A stretch of 64,000 nt of DNA from Micromonospora parathelypteridis (GTDB lineage: Bacteria; Actinomycetota; Actinomycetes; Mycobacteriales; Micromonosporaceae), in NCBI RefSeq assembly GCF_014201145.1, contig NZ_JACHDP010000001.1, positions 1,116,001 to 1,180,000 of the forward strand, given 5' to 3'. The number at the start of each line of letters is the position of its first letter. Within the stretch, counting starts at the first letter, position 1. Under the pieces are notes generated by a model. That model did not search any database and was not told the origin of the DNA. It saw nothing but the letters and a program-made list of their open reading frames with translations. Position numbers and translations under genes: made by a program. Positions 25,201 to 33,415 of this stretch are shown here, one piece after another.

Positions 25201-27716
25201 TGCCGGCTCGGGTAGATCGCCGGGTCGCCCTGCTTGAGCCAGATCTCCCCGGTGGACGTCACGTCGATGCTGCGGTCCTGCGCGACGTCCTTGGTGCCGT
25301 TCTTGTCGACCACGAGGAAGTTCAGAGACTTCGCGCCCGGCTTGAGCTTCACCCAGGCGAACCGGCCGTAGGGGTCCTCCCCGGCGAACGGCTGCCCCTT
25401 GGGAAACTCGGTGACGTACGCCGGGTCGATGTCACCCCAGGCGTACAACCCCCAGTCGTCGTACCCACCGGCGGGGCGCTGGTAGTGCACCACCGCCCAC
25501 TCCCGGGACTCGCCCTGTGCCGGCGTACCCACGATGGCGGTGGACCGGGCCGTCGCGGTGCGGCCCCGGCCGTCGCGGACCACCGCCTTGTACTCGACCC
25601 GGGTGCCGCCGGCCAGACCGAGCAGGTCGTGCTGCACGGTGTACGGCGCGTGGTCGGCGCTGCCCAGCAACGTCCACCGGCCGCCCGCGACCCGGGCGGC
25701 GACGGTGACGGTGGCGAGGGGGTCACCGGTCACCTGGGCGGTGACCGCGGCCCGGGTGGCGACCGGCACGTTCGGGGCCGGGGCGGTGATGGTGATCCGC
25801 GGCGCGCCGGCCGGGCGTGCGATGGGGGTGCCGGCCCGGTGCACCACCGCCGACAGCGGCGGCACGGTCAGGGTCAGCTTCCCGTCGGCGCCCGCCTTCG
25901 CTTCGCCCGAGCCGCCGTAGATTCCGGTGAAGGTGGCGCCGGCCGACCAGGTGTCCACGGTGACAGTCTGCGCGGTGTCGGCGTTGTTCACCGCCACGAC
26001 GTACTCGGTGCGGTCGGCGGGGGCGATCCGGGAGGCGGCGAAGACGCCCGGACCGTCGGCGGCATACCGGGTGACCTGCACGCCGTCGCGCAGCTCCGGG
26101 TGCGCCTGGCGCAGCCGGCCCAGCTCGGCGATGGTCCGGTACAGCGGGTGGCCGGTGTCGAACTGGTCGCTGGCGTGGGTGCGGTCGGTGCCGAGCAGGT
26201 CGTCGTCGAGGTAGTCGGCGACCTTCGACGCGAACATGTCCTGCCGGGCGTCCTTGTCCCCGCCCGGGCCGGTGAAGCCCTGCTCGTCGCCGCTGTAGAC
26301 GACCGGCTGGCCACGCGTGAGGAACATCAGCTGGTGCGCGAGCTGATCGCGGCGTAGGTGGCTGCTCGGGTCGGTGCCACCGCCGGCGACGAACGAACCG
26401 ATCCGGCCCATGTCGTGGTTGCCGAGGAAGGTGGTCAGCCGGCCCGCGTCGGTGTCCCGGGCGGAGTAGAGGTCGTCGCGGGCGTACACGTCGGCGAGCG
26501 CCTTCGCCGAGCCGGCGCCGGCGGTGTACCCGCGAGCGGCCTCCTGGAAGGCGAAGTCGAGGGTCGCCGGCAGGCCACCCTGCCGGACGTAGCTGGAGCT
26601 GATCTCCGGGTCGGCGCTGTACACCTCGCCGAACATGAAGAAGTCCTTCTTGCCGGCCTTCTCGGCGGCCCGCTCGATGCCCTGGCTGAACTGCGGCCAG
26701 AAGTCCATGTTGACGTGCTTCACGGTGTCCAACCGGAACCCGTCGACGCCGGTCGCGCCGATCCAGTCCCCGTACGCCTTGGTCAGCCCCTGAACCACCT
26801 CGGGGCGCTCGGTCCACAGGTCGTCGAGACCGAAGAAGTCGCCGTACTCGCTGTTCTCGCCGGCGAACGTCGTGTTGCCCCGGTTGTGGTACATGGTGGC
26901 GTCGTTCAGCCAGGCCGGAACCTTGACGGTGGCGTCCCCCGCCTCGGGGAACGTCGGCGTGTACGGGAACGACTCCTGGTCGACCCGCGGAAACGCACGG
27001 CTGCCGTCGGCGTAGTTGCGGTCCTCGAACGCCCGCCCCTGCTCGTCGGTGTACGGCGAGGTCGCCTTGTCCACGTACGCGTACGTGCCCTCGGCGTACT
27101 TGATGACGTCGGCGGTGTGGTTGACGATCACATCGAGGTAGATCTTGATGCCACGCCGGTGGGCGAGCGTGACCAGCCTCTTCATCTCCTCGTTGGTGCC
27201 GAAGTGCGGGTCGACCTGGGTGAAGTCGGTGATCCAGTAGCCGTGGTAGCCGGCCGAGATGTCGGCACCGGCACCCTGCACCGGCCGGTTCTTGAAGATC
27301 GGGGCGAGCCAGATGGCCGTGGTGCCCATGCCCTGGATGTAGTCCAGCTTGTCGATGACGCCCTTGAGGTCGCCGCCGTGATAGAAGCCCTTGTCGGTGG
27401 GGTCGAGCCCGGTTCGCAGACGGTCACCGGTGAGGCCGCCCCGGTCGTTGCGGGGGTCACCGTTGGCGAACCGGTCCGGCAGGACGAAGTAGAACTGCTC
27501 GGCCCCGGCGGAGTTGCCGCCGGCCTTCAGCAGCGCCTCGGCGGTGGGTTCGTCGCGCCACTGTGCGGCGCCGCCGACGGCGAGGGGGGCACTGTCGGAC
27601 GGCCGGGGAGCCGCGGCTGCGGCGGGCTGCGCGGCGACCGGAGTGCCGACGAGCGTGAGGGTGAGCAGGGAGACGAGGGTCAGCAGGGCGGTGCGCGGTA
27701 TCGGCGGGGGTTTCAT
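22218..27716 (-). CDS. secreted bifunctional alpha-amylase / pullulanase (two GH13 domains)
   Basis: The product is 1832 residues from ATG 27716 with a signal peptide ([20 protein letters not shown]). Domain 1 (about 40-620) is a GH13 alpha-amylase with [20 protein letters not shown] (nucleophile Asp about 327), FGEVYS (acid Glu about 362) and LGNHDMGR (about 433). Two CBM41-like starch modules follow ([20 protein letters not shown] about 735; [20 protein letters not shown] about 850). A CBM48-like domain near 1080-1190 precedes a pullulanase-type GH13 with [29 protein letters not shown] and [11 protein letters not shown]. It would cleave alpha-1,4 and alpha-1,6 links of starch or pullulan outside the cell. 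Most pullulanases are 900-1200 residues, so this is a fusion. Confidence 0.93.
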   Translation of the reverse strand: MKPPPIPRTALLTLVSLLTLTLVGTPVAAQPAAAAAPRPSDSAPLAVGGAAQWRDEPTAEALLKAGGNSAGAEQFYFVLPDRFANGDPRNDRGGLTGDRLRTGLDPTDKGFYHGGDLKGVIDKLDYIQGMGTTAIWLAPIFKNRPVQGAGADISAGYHGYWITDFTQVDPHFGTNEEMKRLVTLAHRRGIKIYLDVIVNHTADVIKYAEGTYAYVDKATSPYTDEQGRAFEDRNYADGSRAFPRVDQESFPYTPTFPEAGDATVKVPAWLNDATMYHNRGNTTFAGENSEYGDFFGLDDLWTERPEVVQGLTKAYGDWIGATGVDGFRLDTVKHVNMDFWPQFSQGIERAAEKAGKKDFFMFGEVYSADPEISSSYVRQGGLPATLDFAFQEAARGYTAGAGSAKALADVYARDDLYSARDTDAGRLTTFLGNHDMGRIGSFVAGGGTDPSSHLRRDQLAHQLMFLTRGQPVVYSGDEQGFTGPGGDKDARQDMFASKVADYLDDDLLGTDRTHASDQFDTGHPLYRTIAELGRLRQAHPELRDGVQVTRYAADGPGVFAASRIAPADRTEYVVAVNNADTAQTVTVDTWSAGATFTGIYGGSGEAKAGADGKLTLTVPPLSAVVHRAGTPIARPAGAPRITITAPAPNVPVATRAAVTAQVTGDPLATVTVAARVAGGRWTLLGSADHAPYTVQHDLLGLAGGTRVEYKAVVRDGRGRTATARSTAIVGTPAQGESREWAVVHYQRPAGGYDDWGLYAWGDIDPAYVTEFPKGQPFAGEDPYGRFAWVKLKPGAKSLNFLVVDKNGTKDVAQDRSIDVTSTGEIWLKQGDPAIYPSRQAATGEPDPPVQEGTAVIHYQRADGNYDGWGLHLWDGAANPTEWSSPLKPTSTDAFGAVFRVPLAAGATGLNYIIHQGDTKDLPDDQRLDFASAGREVWLLAATPGRLLPSTATSASGDTDISKQKAHWIDRSTVAWQTPPTDGKTYALVAGPTGGVSVVDGELTGTYTSLPLRAQRNGLTEAQRTAFPHLWSYRSFTLDRADLAKVPAALRGQLLVTERDAAGALLAATGVQIPGVLDDVYSRATDATLGPTFAGRTPSVALWAPTARTVTLQLFDSPTAPPRTVPMRRDDRTGVWSARGNSTWVGKYYRYQVQAWQPATQKMVTASVTDPYSVALAADSTHSQLIDLNDPALAPAGWRTLRKPTPVPPAKAQISELSVRDFSIADDTVPAERRGTFLAFTDPKTAGMTHLKALGDAGVTHLHLLPAFDFATIPEKRADQRQPACDLAALPPDSAEQQKCVAAVAETDGYNWGYDPLHYTVPEGGYAVDPVGAARTTEFRRMVAGTNDAGLRVVMDVVYNHTSAAGADAKSVLDQVVPGYYHRLLEDGTVANSTCCANTAPEHAMMGKLVVDSLVTWARQYKVDGFRFDLMGHHPKANILAVRRALDTLTVARDGVDGKAILLYGEGWNFGEVANDARFVQATQANMAGTGIGTFNDRLRDAVRGGGPFDANPRAQGFASGLYTDPNGDAVNGSPAEQKARLLHAHDLIKVGLTGNLRGYRFTDTAGQQVTGAQVDYNGSPAGYTAAPGEAVTYADAHDNEILYDALAYKLPQATTAADRSRMQVLALGTVVLGQGTGFVTAGTERLRSKSLDRNSFNSGDWFNQIRWGCAQGNGFGAGLPPAQDNEDKWSYAKPLLADPALVPDCAAINTTDARYAELLRIRASSPVFGLATAEQVQQRVAFPLSGAQETPGVLTMTLDARGLGGTWKSVTVVFNGTPQAAKQTVTGLRGADVALHPVLVDSADPVLRTASFDRRAGTFTVPGRSVAVFVQQ

Positions 27717-27770
27717 CGACGCCTTCCTCTGGTCGCTGATTGGCCGCACGCTAACCCTTGCCGAAAAATT

Positions 27771-27817
27771 CTGCAATACCTTGCAAACACGGTCGCAACA
27801 AAGCAGCAACCTTGCAG
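27771..27817 (-). promoter_or_regulatory. TTGCA-type repeats upstream of the pullulanase gene (possible MalR-like operator)
   Basis: In the gene's direction the region reads CTGCAAGG, then GTTTGCAAGGTATTGCAGAA; TGCAA-N4-TTGCA at 27772-27785 is an exact inverted repeat, and a further CTTGCAG lies at 27811-27817. Direct and inverted CTTGCA repeats are typical of Streptomyces amylase promoters, where LacI-family MalR represses until maltooligosaccharides are present. The regulator is not in the window, so this is an inference. Confidence 0.5.
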
Positions 27818-27837
27818 AAGCGCCGTGTTCGTCGAGG

Positions 27838-28545
27838 TCAGAACCCGCTGCAGCGCAGCCCGTCGACCGTGCACGCCCGCGGGGTGCTGGAAGTCCGCTC
27901 CAGGTGGAACCGCAACGACACCGAACCACCAGGCCGCACGTCCACTCCACTGACGTACGTGAAGCTGCTGCCGGCATGTCGGACCGTCCCCTGTGGTACG
28001 CCCTCCACCCAGGTGGTCACCAACCGCCCCCCGGAGAACTCCAGCGCAACCGTCCAACCACGGCTCTCGGCAGAGGTGTTGACCATCGACACCTCGCCGA
28101 TGAAACCCCCGTCGAAGCTCTGCACCACCCGGTACCGCCCACTCATCGCCGGCCGCCCCTGCGGGGCCCGGCTCGGCGACCGCGTCACCGTCGGCCCACC
28201 CGTCGGGACGACAGACGGACTCCCCGACGGTGACCGCGACCCGGCCACGGCACTCGGTGGCAGCCCGCTCGCACGCCCGGACAGGCCCGGCAGCACCGGG
28301 GCCGGCGACGACGCCGGAGCCGACACCGACGTGGGCGCGCTCGGCGCAACGACCGCCGACGGGAGCGGCAACGCCGGCGGCACCGGCGCGCCGTCCGGCG
28401 CAGGACTACGCCCCCGGTACGCGCCCAGGGCCACGAAGAGCAGGACCACCATCACGACGACACCAGCGCCCACCACGATCCAGGGCGACGACACGATCGC
28501 AGCCGGACCGTGCGGCAGTCGCGGGGCACGACGCATGCCGGACAT
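27838..28545 (-). CDS. membrane-anchored CBM2-like protein 1
   Basis: The product is 235 residues from ATG 28545 (ATG 28536 also possible). One transmembrane helix (IVVGAGVVVMVVLLFVALGA, about 24-43) is followed by a roughly 90-residue Pro/Ser/Ala linker and a C-terminal beta-sandwich of about 100 residues. That domain starts RYRVVQSFDGGFIGEVSMVN, has SRGWTVALEFSGGRLVTTWV and ends CTVDGLRCSGF. This resembles cellulose-binding CBM2 modules, although the exposed Trp set is incomplete. The domain should face outside the cell. It lies directly upstream of the pullulanase gene and downstream of a paralogue, 67 nt apart, on the same strand. Carbohydrate binding is an inference. Confidence 0.75.
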   Translation of the reverse strand: MSGMRRAPRLPHGPAAIVSSPWIVVGAGVVVMVVLLFVALGAYRGRSPAPDGAPVPPALPLPSAVVAPSAPTSVSAPASSPAPVLPGLSGRASGLPPSAVAGSRSPSGSPSVVPTGGPTVTRSPSRAPQGRPAMSGRYRVVQSFDGGFIGEVSMVNTSAESRGWTVALEFSGGRLVTTWVEGVPQGTVRHAGSSFTYVSGVDVRPGGSVSLRFHLERTSSTPRACTVDGLRCSGF

Positions 28546-28612
28546 GAACCTCCCTCAGCGGACCGTCCGGGCAGCCTAACGATCGGCGGCCGAGGCCGGA
28601 AGCGCCGACAGC

Positions 28613-29293
28613 TCAGCCGAGCCGACAGTCGACCCCGTTGATCGTGCACCGAAGCGGCCGCTCCGCCGAGTCACCCCAGCCGAGACGCAGCCGCAGCGTC
28701 CGAGAGGCACCCGGGTCCAGCGAACGGGTACCACGCAACACGAACTCGCCGTTCCCACGCCCCCGCACCGAGATTCCCGAGTCGTCGCTGACCCGCAGAG
28801 CCCGCATGTCGTCGTCGAACGCCAACTCCACCGACCAGTCCACCGACCGACTCGACTCGTTCTCGATGGACAGCACCGCCGCGTCACCGTCCCAGCCGTT
28901 CGTCCCGACCTGGTACCGGGCCTTGACCGTGTCAGCCGCCGGCACCAGCGGCACCGCCGGGGCGCTCGTCCGCCCCGGAGTCGGCGAACTGCTCACGGTG
29001 ACACGCGGCGACGGTGTCCGACTGCTGCGTGACGGCCGCGGCGACACCGAGCGCCGCTCCGCGCCGACCGGAGTCGGCCCACCGGTGGCCGACGCGGCGG
29101 CCGGCACAGTCGGCAGGAACACCGGAGGCGCCGCCTGCGGCACGGCGTCCCGCTCCCTGCCCCGGAACGACACCAGCGCGATCACCAGGAGCACCGCCAG
29201 CGCACCCACACCAAGCAGCACCACGACCCACGGCGCCGATGCCAACACCCGAGCCGCCCGCGACCCTGCCGCACCGTCCGGCCGCACCGCCAT
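28613..29293 (-). CDS. membrane-anchored CBM2-like protein 2
   Basis: The product is 226 residues from ATG 29293, with GGGGAG as ribosome-binding site. The layout equals the neighbouring protein: a transmembrane helix (VVVLLGVGALAVLLVIALVS), a Pro/Ser/Thr linker and a C-terminal domain. That domain contains KARYQVGTNGWDGDAAVLSI, RSVDWSVELAFDDDMRALRV and CTINGVDCRLG at the end. The two C-terminal domains share spacing and a final Cys pair but only modest identity, so the duplication is old. A CBM2-like fold is likely; ligand and role are not known. It may be cotranscribed with protein 1. Confidence 0.72.
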   Translation of the reverse strand: MAVRPDGAAGSRAARVLASAPWVVVLLGVGALAVLLVIALVSFRGRERDAVPQAAPPVFLPTVPAAASATGGPTPVGAERRSVSPRPSRSSRTPSPRVTVSSSPTPGRTSAPAVPLVPAADTVKARYQVGTNGWDGDAAVLSIENESSRSVDWSVELAFDDDMRALRVSDDSGISVRGRGNGEFVLRGTRSLDPGASRTLRLRLGWGDSAERPLRCTINGVDCRLG

Positions 29294-29434
29294 CAGGTCT
29301 CCCCTCGTCCCCACCGACGCGACAGCGTAGCCAGGACCGCGCCGACCGGAAACCGGGCGGGTACGGATCGGGCCAACCGGCCGACGCCCCCCGGAAAACG
29401 GCTCGACCCCGCGGACAACCCGGTCGGTCAAACC

Positions 29435-30124
29435 TCAGCGCTGCGGCACCCGCACCTCGATCTCCGAACCCAGCCGGGCGCCGGCGGCCAGACCCAGGTC
29501 GTCCCCGCTCCAGAACCGTCCCGGGTCATACCAGTTCGGACGCCGGCCCGCCGGCAACAACCCCATCTCCTCATAGGTCACCGCCACCACCTCAGCGCAG
29601 TACGCCGTCTCCAGCGCCCGGTCCCGCTCCCCCGCTCGTCCGGCCGGGCCGGCGGGGGTGGCCGGGGTTGGCCGAGGTGCCGGCCGGCCGGGGCGCGGCA
29701 GCGCCGGCACCCGACCACGCACCCAACGCCACGCCAGCTGGGCCGTCGACGGGAACGGCGTGCCGTCCAACCGCGCGATCGTGCGCAGCACCGCCCGCTC
29801 CATCTCCCCGTCGGCCGGCGGGTCGAGCTGCCGCAGCCAGGCCCGCTGGCCGTACCGGTTGGCCCAGACGCAGACCGCGTCCCGCAGGTCGTGCAGCTGG
29901 ACGCCGCGCTGGTGGGTGCCCGACCACAGATCCGGCAACGACCTGCCCAGCTCCGCGTGCCACATCAACGGCGGCATGTCGTCCAGCACCACCGCCATCC
30001 CGACGTGGTTGACCGGGCTGTTGGTGGTGAACTGGATCGCCCGGTCCGGCACGCTGCGACCCCGGAACACCCACACGTCGCCGGTGCGGGTCAACTCGAC
30101 GGCCTCATCCAGGCTGATGCTCAT
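29435..30124 (-). CDS. putative papain-like (permuted NlpC/P60 or YiiX-type) hydrolase
   Basis: The product is 229 residues from ATG 30124. NSPVNHVGMAVVLDD places a His at residue 40, and TAYCAEVVAVTYEEMGLL a Cys at about residue 176. This His-first, Cys-later order is the permuted arrangement of YiiX/LRAT-like members of the NlpC/P60 superfamily. There is no signal peptide. A Pro/Arg-rich stretch around residues 145-170 separates the halves. Function could be peptide, amide or thioester hydrolysis; the substrate is not indicated. It lies 141 nt upstream of CBM2-like protein 2 and diverges from a small membrane protein gene. Confidence 0.6.
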   Translation of the reverse strand: MSISLDEAVELTRTGDVWVFRGRSVPDRAIQFTTNSPVNHVGMAVVLDDMPPLMWHAELGRSLPDLWSGTHQRGVQLHDLRDAVCVWANRYGQRAWLRQLDPPADGEMERAVLRTIARLDGTPFPSTAQLAWRWVRGRVPALPRPGRPAPRPTPATPAGPAGRAGERDRALETAYCAEVVAVTYEEMGLLPAGRRPNWYDPGRFWSGDDLGLAAGARLGSEIEVRVPQR

Positions 30125-30131
30125 GAGGGTC

Positions 30132-30137
30132 TAGCCT
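30132..30137 (+). promoter_or_regulatory. -10-like hexamer TAGCCT, leaderless start
   Basis: TAGCCT is 6 nt upstream of ATG 30144 with no Shine-Dalgarno sequence in between, the same pattern as at 1848 and 5447. Confidence 0.45.
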
Positions 30138-30143
30138 AGGCCG

Positions 30144-30332
30144 ATGCGGCAACGAATGCGGTGGTGGAAGGTCCTCGGGCTGGCCGGCCTCGCCGGCGTC
30201 GCGGCCTCCGGCGTGGTCATCGCGCGAGCCGAACGGCGTCGGCGCGCGTACACCCCGGAGGAGATCCGGCAGCGACTACTGGAACGGCACGCCCAGGCCG
30301 GCGACACCGCCAAGCCGGGCGACTCGACTTGA
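30144..30332 (+). CDS. small single-pass membrane protein, unknown function
   Basis: The product is 62 residues: a basic start (MRQRMRWWK), one transmembrane helix (VLGLAGLAGVAASGVVIARA), then a charged tail with ERRRRAYTPEEIRQRLLER. The orientation is probably N-in. Similar short proteins are widespread in actinobacteria without assigned function. The short size, clear helix, clean start context and codon bias support a real gene. Confidence 0.7.
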   Translation: MRQRMRWWKVLGLAGLAGVAASGVVIARAERRRRAYTPEEIRQRLLERHAQAGDTAKPGDST

Positions 30333-30396
30333 CCGACCGTCTCCTGTAGATCGCCAATGGAAAGTCGGTCAGGTCGATGATCGATACGATGGGGGC

Positions 30397-30718
30397 ATGA
30401 CGACGCCCGTCGCGCAGCGGCGCTTCGTCCTGTCCACCCCGGCCGCTCCGGTCAAACGACACGGCAACGTCGACCCGCACCTGCCCACCCACACCGGTCC
30501 GGCGCCCGCCATCGTGGTGGTGCACGGCAGGACATCCACCGGTCCTGGCTGGCGTCGACGCGTTCCTCCCCGCGGCGACCGCCCAGGGTTGGCCGATGCT
30601 GGTGATCGAGGTGCCGGACGGGCAGCACCCCTTCGATAATCTCAGCACAGCCCGCAATCCGAGACGGCCCGTCCTGGCCGCCCGCGACGCCGTCCAGGAC
30701 CTGCTCAACGCCGGCTGA
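30397..30718 (+). pseudogene. remnant of an alpha/beta (dienelactone-type) hydrolase gene
   Basis: From ATG 30397 one frame reads MTTPVAQRRFVLSTPAAPVK to about AIVVVHG (near 30525). The homologous reading then continues in another frame from about 30555 as GVDAFLPAATAQGWPMLVIE, VPDGQHPFDN, ending RDAVQDLLNAG before TGA 30716. VVVHG and the VPDGQHPFD block are the expected oxyanion and C-terminal His regions, but the central part with the Ser nucleophile is absent. A deletion plus frameshift therefore broke the gene. The original enzyme type is inferred from the surviving ends only. Confidence 0.65.
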
Positions 30719-30859
30719 CCCCACCCCGCCGGCCGGATACCCCCCCCCGGGATGCCCAGGCTCCCGTCGGTGGCGCACCAGATTGGGGATCTCCCACACC
30801 CGACGTTCGCCGTCGTACGACGATCGTCAGAGAGCCGATCGGTGGTGGGGGGGTGAGAC

Positions 30860-31975
30860 GTGCGCAGCAGACGTCGGGGTGCCCGACCGGCGAAGAGTGC
30901 GCTGCGCGAGGGCCGGGAGGCCTATGAACGGCTTCGCACCTACCTCATCCTCGCGGTGCAGGCGGGTGTGGCCGCCGGGTTGGCCTGGTTCGTTGCGAGC
31001 GACGTACTGCACAATCCGCAGCCGCTGTTCGCACCCGCCGCCGCGGTCGGCACGATCGCGGCGGCCATCGGTAATCGAGCCCGTCGAACTCTGGAACTTC
31101 TCGCCGGGGTGATCCTGGGGGTGCTGGTCGGAAACGGGCTCATACGGTTCATCGGGGCGGGACCGATACAGACCGGCGTGGTCGTGGCACTGGCCATTTC
31201 GGCGGCCGCCGTATTTCGAGGCACCGGAGCTGTCATGGTGCAGGCGGGAAGCACCGCCGTCCTGCTCGGAACGGTGTCTCCGGAACGGCCGGACCTGGCC
31301 GTTCCGCGCACAGCGAATGCGTTGGTCGGTGTCCTGGTGGCCATCGTGGTGGCCTTGCTGATTCTGCCGCTCAATCCGGTACGGATCGTCCACCGCGCCG
31401 CTGGTCCGACAGTCGATGCCATCGCCCGGGAAATGACCGCTACCGCCAATGCGATGGTTCACCGCGACGTGCGGCAGGCCGAGGATGCCCTGCAGCGGCT
31501 GCGTGCGGCAGAGGCGGAACGACGTAACACCACCGACGTGGTCGCCGCAGCATGCGAAGTCGCGCTTCTCTCTCCGTGGCGGAGACGACGGCTGGGCATC
31601 ATGCGTCGGTACGCGCGGGCGGCCGAGCACCTGGAACTCGCCTACACCAGCAGCCGCGAAATGTTGCAATGGGCGGTGTCGGCACTACAGGCCCGGGAGA
31701 CGCTGCCGGCCGGCCTCTCCACAGCGATCGAGCACTTCGGCCAGGCGTTCAGGCTTCTGCATCGTGACTTCCTGGCCGGACGGGAGCCGGATCGCGCGCG
31801 GGAGCGAGCGCTACAGGTGATCACTGATATCAACGAGGCATGCGCTGAGGGTGTCGGGTCCTCCGGGGCTGTCGTCGTCTCGCAACTGCGCGTTGTCGTC
31901 AGTCAGCTGCTCCAGGTCTCCGGACTCCCCCAGACGGAGGCGAATCAGCAGGCCGGTTTGAACCCCGACGTGTGA
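30860..31975 (+). CDS. FUSC/aromatic-acid-exporter-type membrane protein
   Basis: The product is 371 residues from GTG 30860. The N-terminal half has four or more helices (YLILAVQAGVAAGLAWFVAS, LFAPAAAVGTIAAAIG, LELLAGVILGVLVGNGL, ALVGVLVAIVVALLILPL), as in FUSC/DUF939-like transporters related to aromatic acid efflux proteins. The C-terminal half (from about residue 180) is a soluble helical domain rich in Glu/Arg/Ala, probably cytoplasmic. The substrate is unknown. Codon use is slightly less extreme in GC than neighbouring genes. It converges with the hydrolase gene at 31980. Confidence 0.83.
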   Translation: MRSRRRGARPAKSALREGREAYERLRTYLILAVQAGVAAGLAWFVASDVLHNPQPLFAPAAAVGTIAAAIGNRARRTLELLAGVILGVLVGNGLIRFIGAGPIQTGVVVALAISAAAVFRGTGAVMVQAGSTAVLLGTVSPERPDLAVPRTANALVGVLVAIVVALLILPLNPVRIVHRAAGPTVDAIAREMTATANAMVHRDVRQAEDALQRLRAAEAERRNTTDVVAAACEVALLSPWRRRRLGIMRRYARAAEHLELAYTSSREMLQWAVSALQARETLPAGLSTAIEHFGQAFRLLHRDFLAGREPDRARERALQVITDINEACAEGVGSSGAVVVSQLRVVVSQLLQVSGLPQTEANQQAGLNPDV

Positions 31976-31979
31976 GCCT

Positions 31980-32924
31980 TCAGGGCAGCGGGCCGTCGGT
32001 CTCCGCAGTCAGGCTGAGGCGATCCCGGATCAGCGCGATCACGGTGTCGGTGGTCCGGTCGAGGTGGCTGCGGCCATCGGGTAAGCGGGCCTCCGGGGCG
32101 ATGTAGCTGCGGGAGCCGATGTGAGTGGCGGGGTCGAGCCGGTGCACGGTGATCTTCCCTTCGCGCTCCGCCCGGTTCCATCCGCTCCAGCGGAACAGCC
32201 GCCACCGCTGCGGGAAGATCCAGGTGCCGACTCGCTCAATCCAGTCGCCAGCGCTGGTGAGCCGGTAGAGGTGCTGGGCATGGGTGATGTCGTTGGCACC
32301 GTTGTGGAAACCGCCGAGAGTGATCAACCAAAGCGGGGTGCGCAGCTGGGACCACAGTTCGTTCACCGCACCGCTGGCGACCTGGGCGCCACCGCTGTAA
32401 CTGAGCAGTACGACGGGTATACCGCTGTCCGGTCGGTAACCGGCGACCCGGAGCTCGGTGGCGATCTGTGCACCGACGGCACGGTTGTACAGGGGACGGT
32501 ATCGGCGGTCGGCGGCGACGAAGATCTGCATCACGTTGTGCAGGAACAGCAGCAGCCCGATGTGGCGGCGAAGCCAGGCCCAGACCGGCCGGTCGGCGAG
32601 CGGCACGGCCAGCGGGGAGTAGGGCTGCACCTGGCCCAGCACCCTGAGCTCCGGCGCTCGGTTGATCAGGCTCTTGACCAGTCGGCCACCGTCGCGGGTG
32701 TCGTGGAAACGGCGTTTCCCGATGCCGTCCAGATAGATCAGGTAGGCGTCCGGAGGGCGGTTCGGATCCGCCCCGCGGGCGTAGGACGTGCCGTCGGGGC
32801 GCGAGATGGTGGGTGGGCGCCAGCCGGCGACGTAAACCAGCACCTCGTAGCGGGCAAGCAGGGCCTCGGCGATCAGCACCAGTCCGAGCCCTCCGAGCAG
32901 CAGCAGGAGCGCCAGTCCGATCAC
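31980..32924 (-). CDS. membrane-anchored alpha/beta-hydrolase-like protein
   Basis: The product is 314 residues from GTG 32924. An N-terminal hydrophobic helix (VIGLALLLLLGGLGLVLIAE) anchors a domain with VVLLSYSGGAQVASGAVNEL near residue 175, a lipase-like nucleophile elbow (S-Y-S-G-G, related to GxSxG). LITLGGFHNGAND and the later HLDRTTDTV could supply other triad members but I cannot place them firmly. The start overlaps the stop of the upstream membrane protein (GTGA), making it the third gene of a coupled operon led by the glycosyltransferase. Substrate unknown; a lipid or glycolipid ester is plausible. Confidence 0.68.
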   Translation of the reverse strand: MIGLALLLLLGGLGLVLIAEALLARYEVLVYVAGWRPPTISRPDGTSYARGADPNRPPDAYLIYLDGIGKRRFHDTRDGGRLVKSLINRAPELRVLGQVQPYSPLAVPLADRPVWAWLRRHIGLLLFLHNVMQIFVAADRRYRPLYNRAVGAQIATELRVAGYRPDSGIPVVLLSYSGGAQVASGAVNELWSQLRTPLWLITLGGFHNGANDITHAQHLYRLTSAGDWIERVGTWIFPQRWRLFRWSGWNRAEREGKITVHRLDPATHIGSRSYIAPEARLPDGRSHLDRTTDTVIALIRDRLSLTAETDGPLP

Positions 32925-33412
32925 GCGACTGGCTCCGGTGCTCGGGTGGTGTTGAGCTTCACGACAAGGCGGCGGACGGCCTCGACGGAGACGCCGAGCC
33001 CGACACCGGCGACCGCTACGCAGCCGGCGGCCTCCCACCAGCCGACTCCGGCCACCGTGGCGAGCGCACCGGCGAGGCCGACCCCCACCCCCACCATGAG
33101 CAACAGGTGCAGCAGTGGCCCGAGCAGCGGGAACGCGAGGACTCCAGCAAGCACCAGCGGAGCGGCCAGGCCCGGTGTCCAGACCAGTGCCGTCTCGTCG
33201 GACGGTGCGGCGGGCAGCACCAGACCGGCAACGGCCCACGCGGACAGCGGCCAGAGCGCGAACACTGCGCCGTCAACGATCGCGCCCGCCAGCAACAACC
33301 CGACCACCCTCGCGTGCGACACGCCGGACAGGCGTGCCACCACCGGCAGGAGACGCCCGGCGGCCTCGGACAGCCCGGCGACCAACAGCAGGACGGCGAC
33401 GACGGGAGACAT
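32921..33412 (-). CDS. polytopic membrane protein, unknown function
   Basis: The product is 163 residues from ATG 33412, with about five hydrophobic helices, for example VVAVLLLVAGLSEAAGRLLP, VVGLLLAGAIVDGAVFALWP and PLLHLLLMVGVGVGLAGALA. I do not recognise the family. It begins 4 nt after the glycosyltransferase stop and its own stop overlaps the hydrolase start, so it belongs to the same three-gene operon. Confidence 0.72.
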   Translation of the reverse strand: MSPVVAVLLLVAGLSEAAGRLLPVVARLSGVSHARVVGLLLAGAIVDGAVFALWPLSAWAVAGLVLPAAPSDETALVWTPGLAAPLVLAGVLAFPLLGPLLHLLLMVGVGVGLAGALATVAGVGWWEAAGCVAVAGVGLGVSVEAVRRLVVKLNTTRAPEPVA

Positions 33413-33415
33413 CGG

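Noticed and set aside
23418..26357. 979-residue plus-strand frame opposite the pullulanase gene
   Set aside because: Long only because of GC bias. The minus-strand frame has two full sets of GH13 motifs.
27771..27817. TTGCA repeats considered as a CRISPR-like or tandem repeat
   Set aside because: Only short 6-7 nt boxes at irregular spacing; an operator is a better explanation.
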